A stretch of 64,000 bases of DNA, taken from the NCBI RefSeq assembly GCF_022829725.1, contig NZ_JAKSYG010000179.1, positions 1 to 64,000 on the forward strand. Direction: 5' to 3'. The translations under genes were made by a program, and so were the position numbers. Source of the stretch: Methylobacterium sp. E-005. Lineage in GTDB: Bacteria; Pseudomonadota; Alphaproteobacteria; Rhizobiales; Beijerinckiaceae. The notes under the pieces were generated by a model. That model did no database searches. It saw nothing but the letters and a program-made list of their open reading frames with translations, and had not been told where the DNA came from. Each line of letters begins with the position of its first letter. The stretch's first letter is position 1. This document shows positions 38,939 through 48,489 of the stretch, piece after piece.

Positions 38939-39193
38939 TTACCGCTTGGCGAAGCGCTCGACGATCGCCAGGCATTCCTTCCTGTGAGCCGGGTCCTCGA
39001 TCCGGGCGAAGGCGGCAAGCAGGGCGGCGCATTCCGATGCAGCCGGCCCGCCTGGCGTCGCGCCTGCGCCGTCCCGGCCGTGAAAGGTCGAGACAGGGAT
39101 ACTCAACGCGTCTGCGATCTGTCCGAGTAGCCGTGCCCGCTCGTCGGCGGGGGAATTAGCGCCCTTGAAATCGACTGCCCCTGCGTCCGTCAT
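38939..39193 (-). CDS. Hypothetical protein, 84 aa
   Basis: Unrecognised soluble protein. Residues about 19-33 (ARLLGQIADALSIPVSTFHG) resemble the recognition part of a Xre-type helix-turn-helix ending, and the C-terminal ECAALLAAFARIEDPAHRKE recalls the helical tail of rhizobial Xre regulators. The full HTH domain is not evident, so DNA binding is doubtful. ATG at 39191-39193; the 21 upstream codons in the frame look like noise. Confidence 0.5.
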   Translation of the reverse strand: MTDAGAVDFKGANSPADERARLLGQIADALSIPVSTFHGRDGAGATPGGPAASECAALLAAFARIEDPAHRKECLAIVERFAKR

Positions 39194-39412
39194 GATGCCT
39201 TCAACGCCAACCCTCGATGGGACGCCTCTGCCGTCGCCAGGCGCGAACATCCACATATTCTCGGTCGGTGCAACCTACCGTTAGGTTTCAAACACGCGGC
39301 AGACAGCGGAGCTCTGGCGCTGCGGGCCGGGACACAGGAACTGCCAGCCCTCCGGCGTGAGCCAATGCAATCATCGTGCAGTCGAGTGGCCCTTCGGACA
39401 GTCGAGCCTGGA

Positions 39413-39724
39413 TCAAGCTGCTCGCCGAAGCGTGATGAGCGCCACAAGCCCGATCAAAGTGCCGGCCCCGAGGAGCCTGCGCCAGGGATTCACGCCACGG
39501 AGCAACTCATCGAGTGCCCACCACGCGAGGGTGAGATCGGCACCGAGCGATAGCCAATGCGCCAGGGTCTCGTTTCCCTGGGCGGCCCATGCGCCCACGG
39601 AGAATCCGCCGAACAGCCAGAGCGGCAGATTGGGCCATTGCGCGATCGTCAGTTCACCGGTGCTGCGGTTCCGGAACAGCCAGTCGACAGTCTTGGCGAA
39701 CACGCCGGTCCTTCCCTGCCCCAT
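39413..39724 (-). CDS. Hypothetical membrane protein, 103 aa
   Basis: It begins MGQGRTGVFAKTVDWLFRNR with a short cytosolic part, then hydrophobic stretches (LPLWLFGGFSVGAWAA and, near the end, LLGAGTLIGLVALITL). The sequence RSTGELTIAQWPNLPLWLFG and the LRGVNPWRRLLGA loop look like a conserved small membrane family seen in alphaproteobacteria (recalled, not searched). Function unknown. It starts 93 bp from the CtrA-like sites upstream. Confidence 0.65.
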   Translation of the reverse strand: MGQGRTGVFAKTVDWLFRNRSTGELTIAQWPNLPLWLFGGFSVGAWAAQGNETLAHWLSLGADLTLAWWALDELLRGVNPWRRLLGAGTLIGLVALITLRRAA

Positions 39725-39790
39725 CGTCCCATCTCTCCGGCGAATGCGCTGGTGCTCCGCCGCACGGCCGGGCCAGCTCGGCTGACATAG

Positions 39791-39910
39791 GATGCTTTAA
39801 CGGAGCGGGCGCGATCTTAACGAACAACTAACGTTACCGAATGGAAAGCGCTCGTAAATCCCTAACGGAGTCTGAAATGACTCGCAGAAATTCCGTTAAT
39901 GGGTTGGTAA
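39791..39910. promoter_or_regulatory. Cluster of CtrA-like and GANTC sites
   Basis: TTAA-CGAACAA-CTAA at 39817-39831 matches the CtrA consensus TTAA-N7-TTAA in 7 of 8 positions. A weaker TTAA-TGGGTTG-GTAA stands near 39896. Between them are two GANTC sites, GAGTC at 39868-39872 and GACTC at 39879-39883. The genome encodes CcrM, so GANTC here should be methylated. The region lies between the divergent 103-aa membrane protein and a small plus-strand ORF. Confidence 0.4.
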
Positions 39911-39957
39911 TGCGGTGGCGAAGCGGCGATGCGGCCGCCCTGCAGAGAGGTTCGACC

Positions 39958-40047
39958 ATGAGCGCCCGTCTCGAAGATCTGAAGTTCATGTTGACGCTCA
40001 GCACCGTCGTGCTGTTCGGCAGCGGCCTCGATCTCATCCTGCGCTGA
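39958..40047 (+). CDS. Possible 29-aa membrane peptide
   Basis: MSARLEDLKFMLTLSTVVLF, then GSGLDLILR. One hydrophobic helix covers residues 9-25. GAGAGG stands 7 bases before the ATG, a strong signal for so short an ORF. It could be extended in frame to 39841 but without a better ribosome binding site. Downstream of the CtrA-like cluster. Tentative. Confidence 0.35.
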   Translation: MSARLEDLKFMLTLSTVVLFGSGLDLILR

Positions 40048-40372
40048 TGGGCAGGACGCGTCCGGGGTGGACGTGCTGGCCGCCGCGCGCAATGGCACGC
40101 CGAAGGGCGGAGCGGGCAGCCGAGTCGTGGAGCGGCCCGGCACGACCGCGCCCCGCGGCGTAGGGAACGGTGACCACGCGCGAACCCGACACGGCCCGGC
40201 GCTGCGCGCCACCGACATTGAGCGTTGCGGCCCCGCTTTGGCCGGAGCGGAGGAAACTCCGCAATTCGGCAGCCTTCGCCCGCCGTTCCGCCCGGATCTT
40301 GATGAGCGCGAAGACGAGGCTGATCACCCCTGCAGCCTCGAGGAGAGCTGCAATCACGTAGCCCGACGCCAT
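40034..40372 (-). CDS. Hypothetical protein with one membrane helix, 112 aa
   Basis: It opens MASGYVIAALLEAAGVISLV, a membrane anchor, followed by charged sequence (KIRAERRAKAAELRSFLRSG) and an Arg/Gly/His-rich tail. No family recognised. No strong ribosome binding site is seen. It overlaps the 29-aa ORF by 14 bp in convergent orientation. The hydrophobic start and Lys/Arg-rich helix are the main evidence. Confidence 0.4.
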   Translation of the reverse strand: MASGYVIAALLEAAGVISLVFALIKIRAERRAKAAELRSFLRSGQSGAATLNVGGAQRRAVSGSRVVTVPYAAGRGRAGPLHDSAARSALRRAIARGGQHVHPGRVLPISAG

Positions 40373-40615
40373 CCAACCACACCGAACACAATCACGGGGA
40401 GAGCCGCCAGGGCGGGCTCGTCCGATCTGCGCCCGCATGGTTAGCGCGACCTTAACGCCCGCCTCGATCACCGCGCATCGTAGCGATCCCGGTTTGTCGG
40501 GTGTCGACGGTGCGATATCCGCGGTCGGCCTGGGTTCGCAGCCGCGCGTCCCGGCTGGTGGCGGCCGGTAAGCCGTCGCCTCCAGGCCCGGGCGTGGCGC
40601 ACCGTCAGTCGTCGG

Positions 40616-40999
40616 CTACCACATGTCGAGGGCGACGCGGGCCTCGTCCGACATGCGGCTCTGGTCCCACGGGGGATCGAACACCATCGTCACCGAACAG
40701 GACTGGACGCCCTGCACGGCACTCACCGCGTTCTCGACCCAGCCAGGCATCTCGCCCGCAACCGGGCAACCAGGGGCCGTCAGCGTCATGTCGATGGCGA
40801 CCTTCCGGTCGTCCCCGATATCGACCTTGTAGATCAGCCCGAGTTCATAGATGTCGGCCGGGATCTCCGGATCGTAGACGCTCTTCAGCGCCGCGACGAT
40901 GTCGTCGGTCAGGCGATCCAGTTCCGCGGGCGGGATCGCCGCATCGGCGGCGACGGCGGGGGCGTTCATGCCGCCCGTGATGGTGGCGTCGGTGGTCAT
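40616..40999 (-). CDS. SUF system DUF59 (MIP18 family) Fe-S assembly protein
   Basis: 127-aa protein of the DUF59 family (SufT/PaaD-like), which acts late in Fe-S cluster maturation. Seen: LTDDIVAALKSVYDPEIPAD (about 29-48), with the DPEIP motif, then IYELGLIYKVDI, TLTAPGCPVAGEMPGWVENA with the conserved Cys (about 74-93), and VFDPPWDQSRMSDEAR. ATG at 40997-40999, 52 bp after sufS. It ends the suf operon; no sufA follows. Confidence 0.87.
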   Translation of the reverse strand: MTTDATITGGMNAPAVAADAAIPPAELDRLTDDIVAALKSVYDPEIPADIYELGLIYKVDIGDDRKVAIDMTLTAPGCPVAGEMPGWVENAVSAVQGVQSCSVTMVFDPPWDQSRMSDEARVALDMW

Positions 41000-41051
41000 C
41001 GCTTCACTCTCTTCGGACGCGTCCGGACGGGACCAGCCTCGAACCCGTATA

Positions 41052-42296
41052 TCAGGTGAACAGCATTTCTGCCTTGGCGAGTGCCGCGGCAAGGGCATCG
41101 ATCTCGGCCGTCGTGTTGTAGAGGCCGAACGAAGCGCGGCAGGTCGAGGTGACGCCGAATCGATTGAGCAGCGGCATGGCGCAGTGGGTCCCGGCCCGTA
41201 CCGCCACACCTTGCCGGTCGATCACCGTGGCGATGTCGTGGGCGTGCGCACCCTTCATCTCGAAGGCGATGACGCCACCCTTCCCGGCGGCCGTGCCGAT
41301 CAGGCGCAGGGAATTCATCGCCCCGAGCCGCTCCTGCGCGTAGGCGGTGAGCTTCGCCTCATGGGCGGCAATCGCGTCGCGGCCGAGAGTCATCATGTAT
41401 TCGAGCGCCGCGCCAAGCCCGACCGCCTCGATGATCGCCGGGGTACCGGCCTCGAACTTGTGGGGCGGATCGTTGTAGATGATCGCGTCTTCGCTGACGG
41501 TCCGAATCATTTCGCCACCGCCCTGATAGGGCGGCAGTCGGTCCAGCCATTCCTTCTTGGCGTAGAGCACGCCGATGCCGGTCGGGCCGTAGACCTTGTG
41601 GCCGGTGAAGACGAAGAAGTCGCAATCGAGGGCCTGGACGTCGACGGGCTGATGCACCGCGCTCTGGGCGCCGTCGAGCAGCACCGGCACGCCATGGGCA
41701 TGGGCGATGCGCACGATCTCGGCCGCCGGGGTCACGGTGCCCAGCACGTTCGACATGTGGGTGATCGCCACCATCTTGGTACGGGGCGAAAACAATTTCT
41801 CATACTCTTCGACGAGGAAGTTGCCGTCCTCGTCCACCGGCGCCCACTTGATCACGGCGCCGCGGCGCTCGCGCAGGAAGTGCCAGGGCACGATGTTGGA
41901 ATGGTGCTCCATGATCGAGAGGATGATCTCGTCCCCCTCCCCGATCAGTCCGCCCCACCCCATGGAGGAGGCCACGAGGTTGTAGGCCTCGGTGGCGTTG
42001 CGGGTGAAGATGATCTCGTCGGTGGAAGCGGCATTGAGGAACTGGCGCGTGGTCTCGCGGGCGCCTTCGAAGCCTTCGGTCGCGGCGTTCGCCATGTAGT
42101 GCAAGCCGCGGTGGACGTTGGCGTAGCCGGTCTCCATGCAGGAGACCATCGCGTCGATCACCTGACGCGGCTTCTGCGCCGAGGCGGCGTTGTCGAGGTA
42201 GACGAGCGGTTTGCCGTAGACCTGCTGCGCCAGGATCGGAAAATCCTTCCGGATCGCCGCGACGTCGTAGGTGGGGGTGAGGACGGGTGCGTTCAT
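41052..42296 (-). CDS. sufS: Cysteine desulfurase SufS
   Basis: PLP enzyme of group II that releases sulfur from cysteine for Fe-S assembly. 414 aa. Features: VYLDNAASAQKPRQVIDAM (about 32-50), FTRNATEAYNLVASSMGWGG (about 91), the PLP-Lys in FFVFTGHKVYGPTGIGVLYA (about 219-238), and the catalytic Cys in VRAGTHCAMPLLNRFGV (about 367). This short-loop SufS form normally needs SufE or SufU for activation; neither is in the window. A paired repeat separates it from sufD. Confidence 0.95.
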   Translation of the reverse strand: MNAPVLTPTYDVAAIRKDFPILAQQVYGKPLVYLDNAASAQKPRQVIDAMVSCMETGYANVHRGLHYMANAATEGFEGARETTRQFLNAASTDEIIFTRNATEAYNLVASSMGWGGLIGEGDEIILSIMEHHSNIVPWHFLRERRGAVIKWAPVDEDGNFLVEEYEKLFSPRTKMVAITHMSNVLGTVTPAAEIVRIAHAHGVPVLLDGAQSAVHQPVDVQALDCDFFVFTGHKVYGPTGIGVLYAKKEWLDRLPPYQGGGEMIRTVSEDAIIYNDPPHKFEAGTPAIIEAVGLGAALEYMMTLGRDAIAAHEAKLTAYAQERLGAMNSLRLIGTAAGKGGVIAFEMKGAHAHDIATVIDRQGVAVRAGTHCAMPLLNRFGVTSTCRASFGLYNTTAEIDALAAALAKAEMLFT

Positions 42297-42339
42297 CGCT
42301 TTTCACTCACGGAGCGCCCTCCTTCCGGAAGGACGGACT

Positions 42340-42449
42340 CCCCTCCCCCTTGCGGGGAGGGGTTAGGGGTGAGGGTGGTTCAGGATGAGGCGTCCCGGTG
42401 CCTTCTACGCCACCCCCACCGCCGGCTCCTCCCCGCAAGGGGGAGGAGC
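42340..42449. repeat. Paired inverted repeat inside the suf operon (sufD-sufS gap)
   Basis: Left unit near 42340-42380 is CCCTCCCCCTTGCGGGGAGG plus a TTAGGGGTGAGGGTGG tail; right unit at 42411-42448 is its inverted counterpart, CCACCCCCACC then CTCCTCCCCGCAAGGGGGAG. Each unit alone forms a stem around TTGC or GCAA. The same family recurs at 44631-44740. Confidence 0.75.
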
Positions 42450-42459
42450 GCGCGTCGCG

Positions 42460-43782
42460 CTAGGCGCGCGCCTTCAGCCAAGCCTCGATCTCGCCGATCA
42501 GCGCCGCGCGGGCGCCCTCGTGCGTGACCGCTTCCACGGCCTCACCCACGAAGGCCTGGACGAGCAGGCTCTCGGCAGTCGCCCGCGGCAGGCCGCGGGC
42601 CATCAGGTAGAACAGCAGATCCTCGTCCGGCGCGCCGCAGGTGGCTCCATGGCCGCAGGCGACATCGTCGGCGAAGATCTCCAGCTCCGGCTTGTTCATC
42701 ATCTGCCCCTCATCGGTGAGGAGGAGGCAGTCGGACTTCATCTTGCCGTCGGTCTGCTGGGCGGCCTGCCGGACGATGATCTTGCCCTGGAACACGCCGG
42801 TGGCGTCGCCGTCGATGATCCACTTGAACTGCTCGCGGCCGACGCCGCCGACCGCGGCATGGTCGGCGAGCAGCGTCGAATCGGCGAGCTGGCCCCTGCG
42901 CAACATGGCGGCGCCGTTGACGACGACATTCGTGCCCTCGCCCGCCACATGGACGTAGATCTGGTGCCGCGACAGCACCGCCCCGGTGACGAGGTTCACG
43001 GTCTCGACCTGAGCCTCGGCCTCGACCTTCAGCGACAGGGTCGAGAGCGCGATGGTGGCATCGCCCTCGATGTTCAGGCGGGTGTGCCGGAAGGCGGCCC
43101 TGGGGCCGACCACCACGTCGAGGGCGTCGTTCGGCTGGCACGTGAGACCGTTCGGCCCCTCATGGCTCTCCAGCAGGCTGAATTCGGCGCCCTCGCCGAG
43201 CTGGACGAGCACGCGGGTCGCCGTCGAGAACGGCGTCGCTCCGGTGCCGACGAAGCGCAGGTGGATCGGCTGCTCCGGCTTGGCGCCGGGGGCGACCCGG
43301 ATCACCGCGCCGTCCGCCAGAAAGGCGGTGTTGAGCTGGTAGACCGGGTTCTCCCGGGCCTGGGGCACGGGGGCGAGCTGAGTCAGGGCGTCGTCACCCT
43401 GGCTCAACGCGTCGTTGAGCGGCACGACCGTGATGCCGGCCGGGATCCTGTCGAGATCGGACAGCTCGCGGACGAGATGGCCGTTCACGAAGGTCAGGCG
43501 CGCGGCCTCGATCCCGGAAAAGCCCTTCGCCTGTGCGACGGCCGCCTTGGCGGCGTCGAGGCTCGCCGCCTCGGCGGGCGGGGCGGCTTCGGCGATCGCG
43601 GCGCGCAGGTCCGTGTACTTGAACGCCTCGACCCGGCGGCTCGGCAGCCCGGTCGCCTCGAAGAAGCGGAAGGCCTCCTCCCGGGCGATCGCCGTCTCGC
43701 TGGCGAAGCTCTGGCGGGCGGTCTCGAACAGCTTCGACAGGCCGGCCTCGGCGGGGGAGCGGAGGTTGGTGACGTCGGCCAT
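42460..43782 (-). CDS. sufD: Fe-S cluster assembly scaffold subunit SufD
   Basis: Partner of SufB in the SufBC2D scaffold, 440 aa. Late conserved sequence: GRGQLADSTLLADHAAVGGV-like RRGQLADSTLLADHAAVGGV near residue 290, RIIVRQAAQQTDGKM-like KIIVRQAAQQTDGKMKSDCL near 333, and the C-terminal CGHGATCGAPDEDLLFYLMARGLPR (His and Cys at about 381-390) of the SufBD core. N-terminal half is divergent, as in the family. ATG at 43780-43782, 3 bp after sufC. Confidence 0.93.
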   Translation of the reverse strand: MADVTNLRSPAEAGLSKLFETARQSFASETAIAREEAFRFFEATGLPSRRVEAFKYTDLRAAIAEAAPPAEAASLDAAKAAVAQAKGFSGIEAARLTFVNGHLVRELSDLDRIPAGITVVPLNDALSQGDDALTQLAPVPQARENPVYQLNTAFLADGAVIRVAPGAKPEQPIHLRFVGTGATPFSTATRVLVQLGEGAEFSLLESHEGPNGLTCQPNDALDVVVGPRAAFRHTRLNIEGDATIALSTLSLKVEAEAQVETVNLVTGAVLSRHQIYVHVAGEGTNVVVNGAAMLRRGQLADSTLLADHAAVGGVGREQFKWIIDGDATGVFQGKIIVRQAAQQTDGKMKSDCLLLTDEGQMMNKPELEIFADDVACGHGATCGAPDEDLLFYLMARGLPRATAESLLVQAFVGEAVEAVTHEGARAALIGEIEAWLKARA

Positions 43783-43785
43783 GGC

Positions 43786-44538
43786 TCAGGCGGCCTCGTT
43801 GGTGCGGTACTCGGCGTAGCCGGAGGCCTCGAGCTCCAGGGCGAGCTCCTTGCCGCCGGTCTTCACGATCTGACCCTTCGACATGACGTGCACCACGTCC
43901 GGCACGATGTGGTTCAGCAGCCGCTGGTAGTGGGTGATCACCAGGAACGAGCGGCCCTGGCCGCGGAGCGCGTTCACGCCCTCTGAGACGATGCGCAGGG
44001 CATCGATGTCGAGGCCGGAATCGGTCTCGTCGAGCACGCAGAACTTCGGCTGCAGCAGCGCCATCTGGAGGATCTCCATGCGCTTCTTCTCACCACCGGA
44101 GAAGCCGACGTTGAGGGCGCGCTTGAGCATCTCCTTGTTGATCTCGAGCTTGTCGGCCGCGCCGTTCACCGCCCGGATGAAGTCGGGGGTTGACAGCTCG
44201 GCTTCGCCCCGCGCCTTGCGCTGCGCGTTCAGGCAGGCCTTGAGGAAGGTCATGGTGCCGACGCCCGGGATCTCCAGCGGATACTGGAACGCCAGGAACA
44301 CGCCGGCGGCGGCGCGCTCGTCGGCCGCCATCTCCAGCAGGTTCTGCCCATCGAGCAGGATCTCGCCGTCGAGGACCTCGTAGTCCTCCTTGCCGGCGAT
44401 GACGTAGGAGAGCGTCGACTTGCCCGAACCGTTCGGACCCATGATGGCGGCGACCTCGCCGTCCTTCACGGTGAGGTTGAGGCCGTTCAGGATGCGGTTG
44501 TCCTCGATCTGCACGACGAGGTTCTTGATTTCCAGCAT
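43786..44538 (-). CDS. sufC: Fe-S cluster assembly ATPase SufC
   Basis: Soluble ABC-type ATPase that energises cluster assembly on SufBD, 250 aa. Walker [15 protein letters not shown] (about 33-46), [13 protein letters not shown] with the SufC Q-loop, signature [20 protein letters not shown] (about 147-166), Walker [21 protein letters not shown] and switch His [12 protein letters not shown] at 44536-44538 is fixed by the N-terminus [10 protein letters not shown]. Confidence 0.96.
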   Translation of the reverse strand: MLEIKNLVVQIEDNRILNGLNLTVKDGEVAAIMGPNGSGKSTLSYVIAGKEDYEVLDGEILLDGQNLLEMAADERAAAGVFLAFQYPLEIPGVGTMTFLKACLNAQRKARGEAELSTPDFIRAVNGAADKLEINKEMLKRALNVGFSGGEKKRMEILQMALLQPKFCVLDETDSGLDIDALRIVSEGVNALRGQGRSFLVITHYQRLLNHIVPDVVHVMSKGQIVKTGGKELALELEASGYAEYRTNEAA

Positions 44539-44630
44539 GTCTAGGTCGTCCTGTTCGAATTCGCTGTTTGTCCCCCTGCCCCAAGGTCGCATTGCTTCAC
44601 GCACCCTGGCGTGAGGAACCGCGACGCGCG

Positions 44631-44740
44631 CTCCTCCCCCTTGTGGGGAGGAGTGGGAGGTTGGGGGTGGAGCAGGAGGCAACGCCGCGTTTTATCCGGC
44701 ACCACCCCCACCCCTGCCCCTCCCCGCAAGGGGGAGGGGG
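44631..44740. repeat. Paired inverted repeat inside the suf operon (sufB-sufC gap)
   Basis: Left unit at about 44631-44670: CTCCTCCCCCTTGTGGGGAG then a GTGGGAGGTTGGGGGTGG tail. Right unit at about 44699-44740: CCACCCCCACCCCTGCCCCT then CCCCGCAAGGGGGAGGGGG. Same family and orientation as 42340-42449. Two such copies split the operon between consecutive suf genes. Confidence 0.75.
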
Positions 44741-44764
44741 GATACGCACACCCTTTGAGGGGCC

Positions 44765-46234
<1,470 letters not shown>

Positions 46235-46303
46235 CAGCGTCTCCTGGGCATCTCCGGCGTCAAGGGCCGGGAAGCGACTGTCGGAAGGCGGGGGCGACGG
46301 CCC

Positions 46304-47473
46304 TCAGGCCGCCTGTCCTCGCCGCTTATATAGGGGCTGCAAGACCCGTTCGAAGGCGTCGAGGAAGCATGCCACATCCTCGTCCACCGTGTTCCAGCCG
46401 AGGCTGACGCGCAGCGCACCCCCGGCGAGATCCGTTGTCACGCCCATCGCGGCGAGCGTCGCCGAGCGCGCGACCTTCCCCGACGAGCAGGCCGAGCCCG
46501 ACGACACCGCCACGCCGGCGAGATCAAGGGCAATCACGGACGCGGGCGCATCGAGCCCCGGGACCGAGAAGTTGAGGGTGTTGGGCAGGCGCGGGGCGCC
46601 GGCCGCGAAGATGACGACGTCGGGCGCCAGGGCCCGCACGCCGGCCTCGATCCGGTCGCGCAGGGCGGACAGCCGCGTCTGCTCCCCGTCCAGCGCTGCG
46701 CGGGCGGCCCGGGCCGCCTCGCCCATGCCCACGATGGCCGGCAGGCACTCGGTGCCGCAGCGCTGCCGGCGTTCCTGGCCGCCCCCGCGCAGGAACGCGC
46801 TCCCGAGGCTGACGCCCTCGGCCAGCACCAGGGCGCCGACGCCCTTGGGCGCCGCGAACTTGTGGCCCGAGAGGGTAAGCACGTCGAGACCGAGCGCCGC
46901 CATGTCGAGGGGGATCTTACCGACCGCCTGCACGGCGTCGCTGTGCACCAGGGTGCGACCGTGCGCCCGCGCCCGCGCGACGATCGCAGCCAGCGGCTGG
47001 ACCGCGCCGGTCTCGTTGTTGGCGGCGTGGACCGAGAGGAGCACGGTCTCGTCCGCCAGCGCGGCGAGACGATCCTCCAGGGCAGCGACGTCGATAATGC
47101 CATCGGCGGTCACCGGGAGCCGCCCCACCGCCGCCTCCGCAAACCGGTGGCCCGCGGCGACGCAGGGATGCTCGGTCGCCGTGTGCAGCAGCCGCGTCGG
47201 GGCGGGCAGCTTGCGGCCGCGCAGGTCGCCCGAGAGAACCGCGTTCGCCGCCTCGGTCCCGCCGCTGGTGAAGATCACCTGTTCGGGGCGTGCACCCACC
47301 AGGGCCGCGACCTCGGCGCGGGCGGCCTCCAGCGCGGCCCGGGCGGCGCGGCCCTCCGCGTGAATCGACGACGGGTTGCCGGGCAGCATCAGGGCGCGCG
47401 CCACCGCCTCCGCCACATCCGGGCGGACCGGGGCAGTCGCGTTGTAATCGAGATAGGCGCGGGCCCGGCTCAT
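46304..47473 (-). CDS. Group I cysteine desulfurase (IscS/NifS-like)
   Basis: PLP-dependent desulfurase, 389 aa. Seen: YLDYNATAPVRPDVAEAVAR (residues 7-26), FTSGGTEAANAVL (about 69-81), VHAANNETGAVQPLAAI (about 141-157), the PLP-Lys in LTLSGHKFAAPKGVGALVLA (about 190-209), and the long-loop catalytic Cys AVSSGSACSSGKVARS (about 316-331). The SGSACSSG sequence places it with IscS/NifS rather than SufS. It is the first gene of the suf operon, so the operon encodes two desulfurases of different groups. ATG at 47471-47473. Confidence 0.92.
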   Translation of the reverse strand: MSRARAYLDYNATAPVRPDVAEAVARALMLPGNPSSIHAEGRAARAALEAARAEVAALVGARPEQVIFTSGGTEAANAVLSGDLRGRKLPAPTRLLHTATEHPCVAAGHRFAEAAVGRLPVTADGIIDVAALEDRLAALADETVLLSVHAANNETGAVQPLAAIVARARAHGRTLVHSDAVQAVGKIPLDMAALGLDVLTLSGHKFAAPKGVGALVLAEGVSLGSAFLRGGGQERRQRCGTECLPAIVGMGEAARAARAALDGEQTRLSALRDRIEAGVRALAPDVVIFAAGAPRLPNTLNFSVPGLDAPASVIALDLAGVAVSSGSACSSGKVARSATLAAMGVTTDLAGGALRVSLGWNTVDEDVACFLDAFERVLQPLYKRRGQAA

Positions 47474-47616
47474 CGGCGTTCCGTGCGATCCTCGTCGCTT
47501 ACGCGTCACAATTCCTTGCCTTCCGACCGGTCCGACGTGCTAAGGGCCGCCGATAGATCGAGGCCCGCCGACCGGCAGGATTGGCTCAGGCAGCCCGTGC
47601 GACGCATCGAGCGGCC

Positions 47617-47653
47617 TTTTTAGAACGATTCTAATCGCCTAGAACTGTTCTAA
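47617..47653. promoter_or_regulatory. Two tandem ICE (Irr-box-like) palindromes
   Basis: Box 1: TTAGAA-CGA-TTCTAA at 47620-47634. Box 2: CTAGAA-CTG-TTCTAA at 47639-47653, with a core TAGAA-CTG-TTCTA. Both fit the iron control element TTTAGAA-N3-TTCTAAA bound by the haem-responsive regulator Irr in Rhizobiales, a known regulator of suf genes. Centres are 19 bp apart, two helical turns. They lie about 145 bp upstream of the desulfurase gene (minus strand) and 93 bp upstream of the hydrolase gene (plus strand); suf control is more likely. Confidence 0.7.
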
Positions 47654-47745
47654 GAGTGCTTTTATGGTGCTCCCGCATTGAGTCAAGGCTGCCGGAGCTT
47701 GGCGCCGCGGCCGCGGCGGGCGAACGCGAGAGTGAGTGTCGAACG

Positions 47746-48402
47746 ATGCCCGAAGTCATCTTCACCGGCCCCGCCGGTCGCCTGGAAGGCCGTTATCAGG
47801 CCCCCAAGAAGCGCGGCGCGCCGATCGCCATCATCCTGCATCCGCACCCGCAATTCGGGGGCACGATGAACAATCAGATCGTGTACAACCTTTTCTACAC
47901 GTTCGCCAATCGCGGGTTCGCGGCCCTGCGTTTCAATTTCCGCGGGGTTGGCCGCAGCCAGGGCTCGTTCGATCACGGCTCGGGCGAGCTGTCGGATGCC
48001 GCCGCGGCCCTCGACTGGGTTCAGTCGGTCAACCCGGAGGCGAAGTCCTGCTGGATCGCGGGCGTCTCGTTCGGCTCGTGGATCGGCATGCAGCTGCTGA
48101 TGCGCCGCCCCGAGATCGAGGGCTTCATCTCGATCGCCGCGATGGCCAACCGCTACGACTTCACCTTCCTGGCGCCCTGCCCGTCCTCCGGACTGTTCGT
48201 GCACGGCTCCGAGGACCGGGTCGCGCCGGCCCGGGAGGTCATGCCGGTGATCGAGAAGGTGAAGGTGCAGAAGGGTGTCATCATCGAGCATCAGGTGGTC
48301 GACGGGGCCAACCACTTCTTCGACGGTAAGGTCGAGGAATTGACTCAGACTGTGGACACCTACCTCGACAAGCGCCTCGGCAAGCGCGAGGAGGCAGCCT
48401 GA
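47746..48402 (+). CDS. Alpha/beta hydrolase (dienelactone hydrolase-like)
   Basis: 218-aa hydrolase fold. Seen: AIILHPHPQFGGTMNNQIVY (about 27-46), then LRFNFRGVGRSQGSFDHGSG (about 63-82), the nucleophile elbow IAGVSFGSWIGMQL (about 101-114), FVHGSEDRVAP with a catalytic Asp (about 152-162) and GANHFFDG with the His (about 187). Proteins with this HPHPxxGGTMxN opening are conserved in alphaproteobacteria; function is not known. It shares the upstream gap with the suf operon and could also respond to the ICE boxes. Confidence 0.83.
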   Translation: MPEVIFTGPAGRLEGRYQAPKKRGAPIAIILHPHPQFGGTMNNQIVYNLFYTFANRGFAALRFNFRGVGRSQGSFDHGSGELSDAAAALDWVQSVNPEAKSCWIAGVSFGSWIGMQLLMRRPEIEGFISIAAMANRYDFTFLAPCPSSGLFVHGSEDRVAPAREVMPVIEKVKVQKGVIIEHQVVDGANHFFDGKVEELTQTVDTYLDKRLGKREEAA

Positions 48403-48489
48403 CGCATGCCGGCCCTGCGCCTTGACGGGGGGCGCTCCGGAGGAATAGGGCGCGGACATCGGAATCCACGACACACCTCCGCAGGTCTG

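Noticed and set aside
40373-40615. sufA at the end of the suf operon
   Set aside because: No ORF with the A-type C...CGCG motif in either strand.
42340-44740. CRISPR-like repeats
   Set aside because: Only two copies, inverted within each pair, no regular spacers and no cas genes.
47617-47653. LexA-type SOS box
   Set aside because: Alphaproteobacterial LexA sites are GTTC-N7-GTTC or GAAC-N7-GAAC; the GAAC spacing here is 15 bases, and the palindromes fit ICE better.
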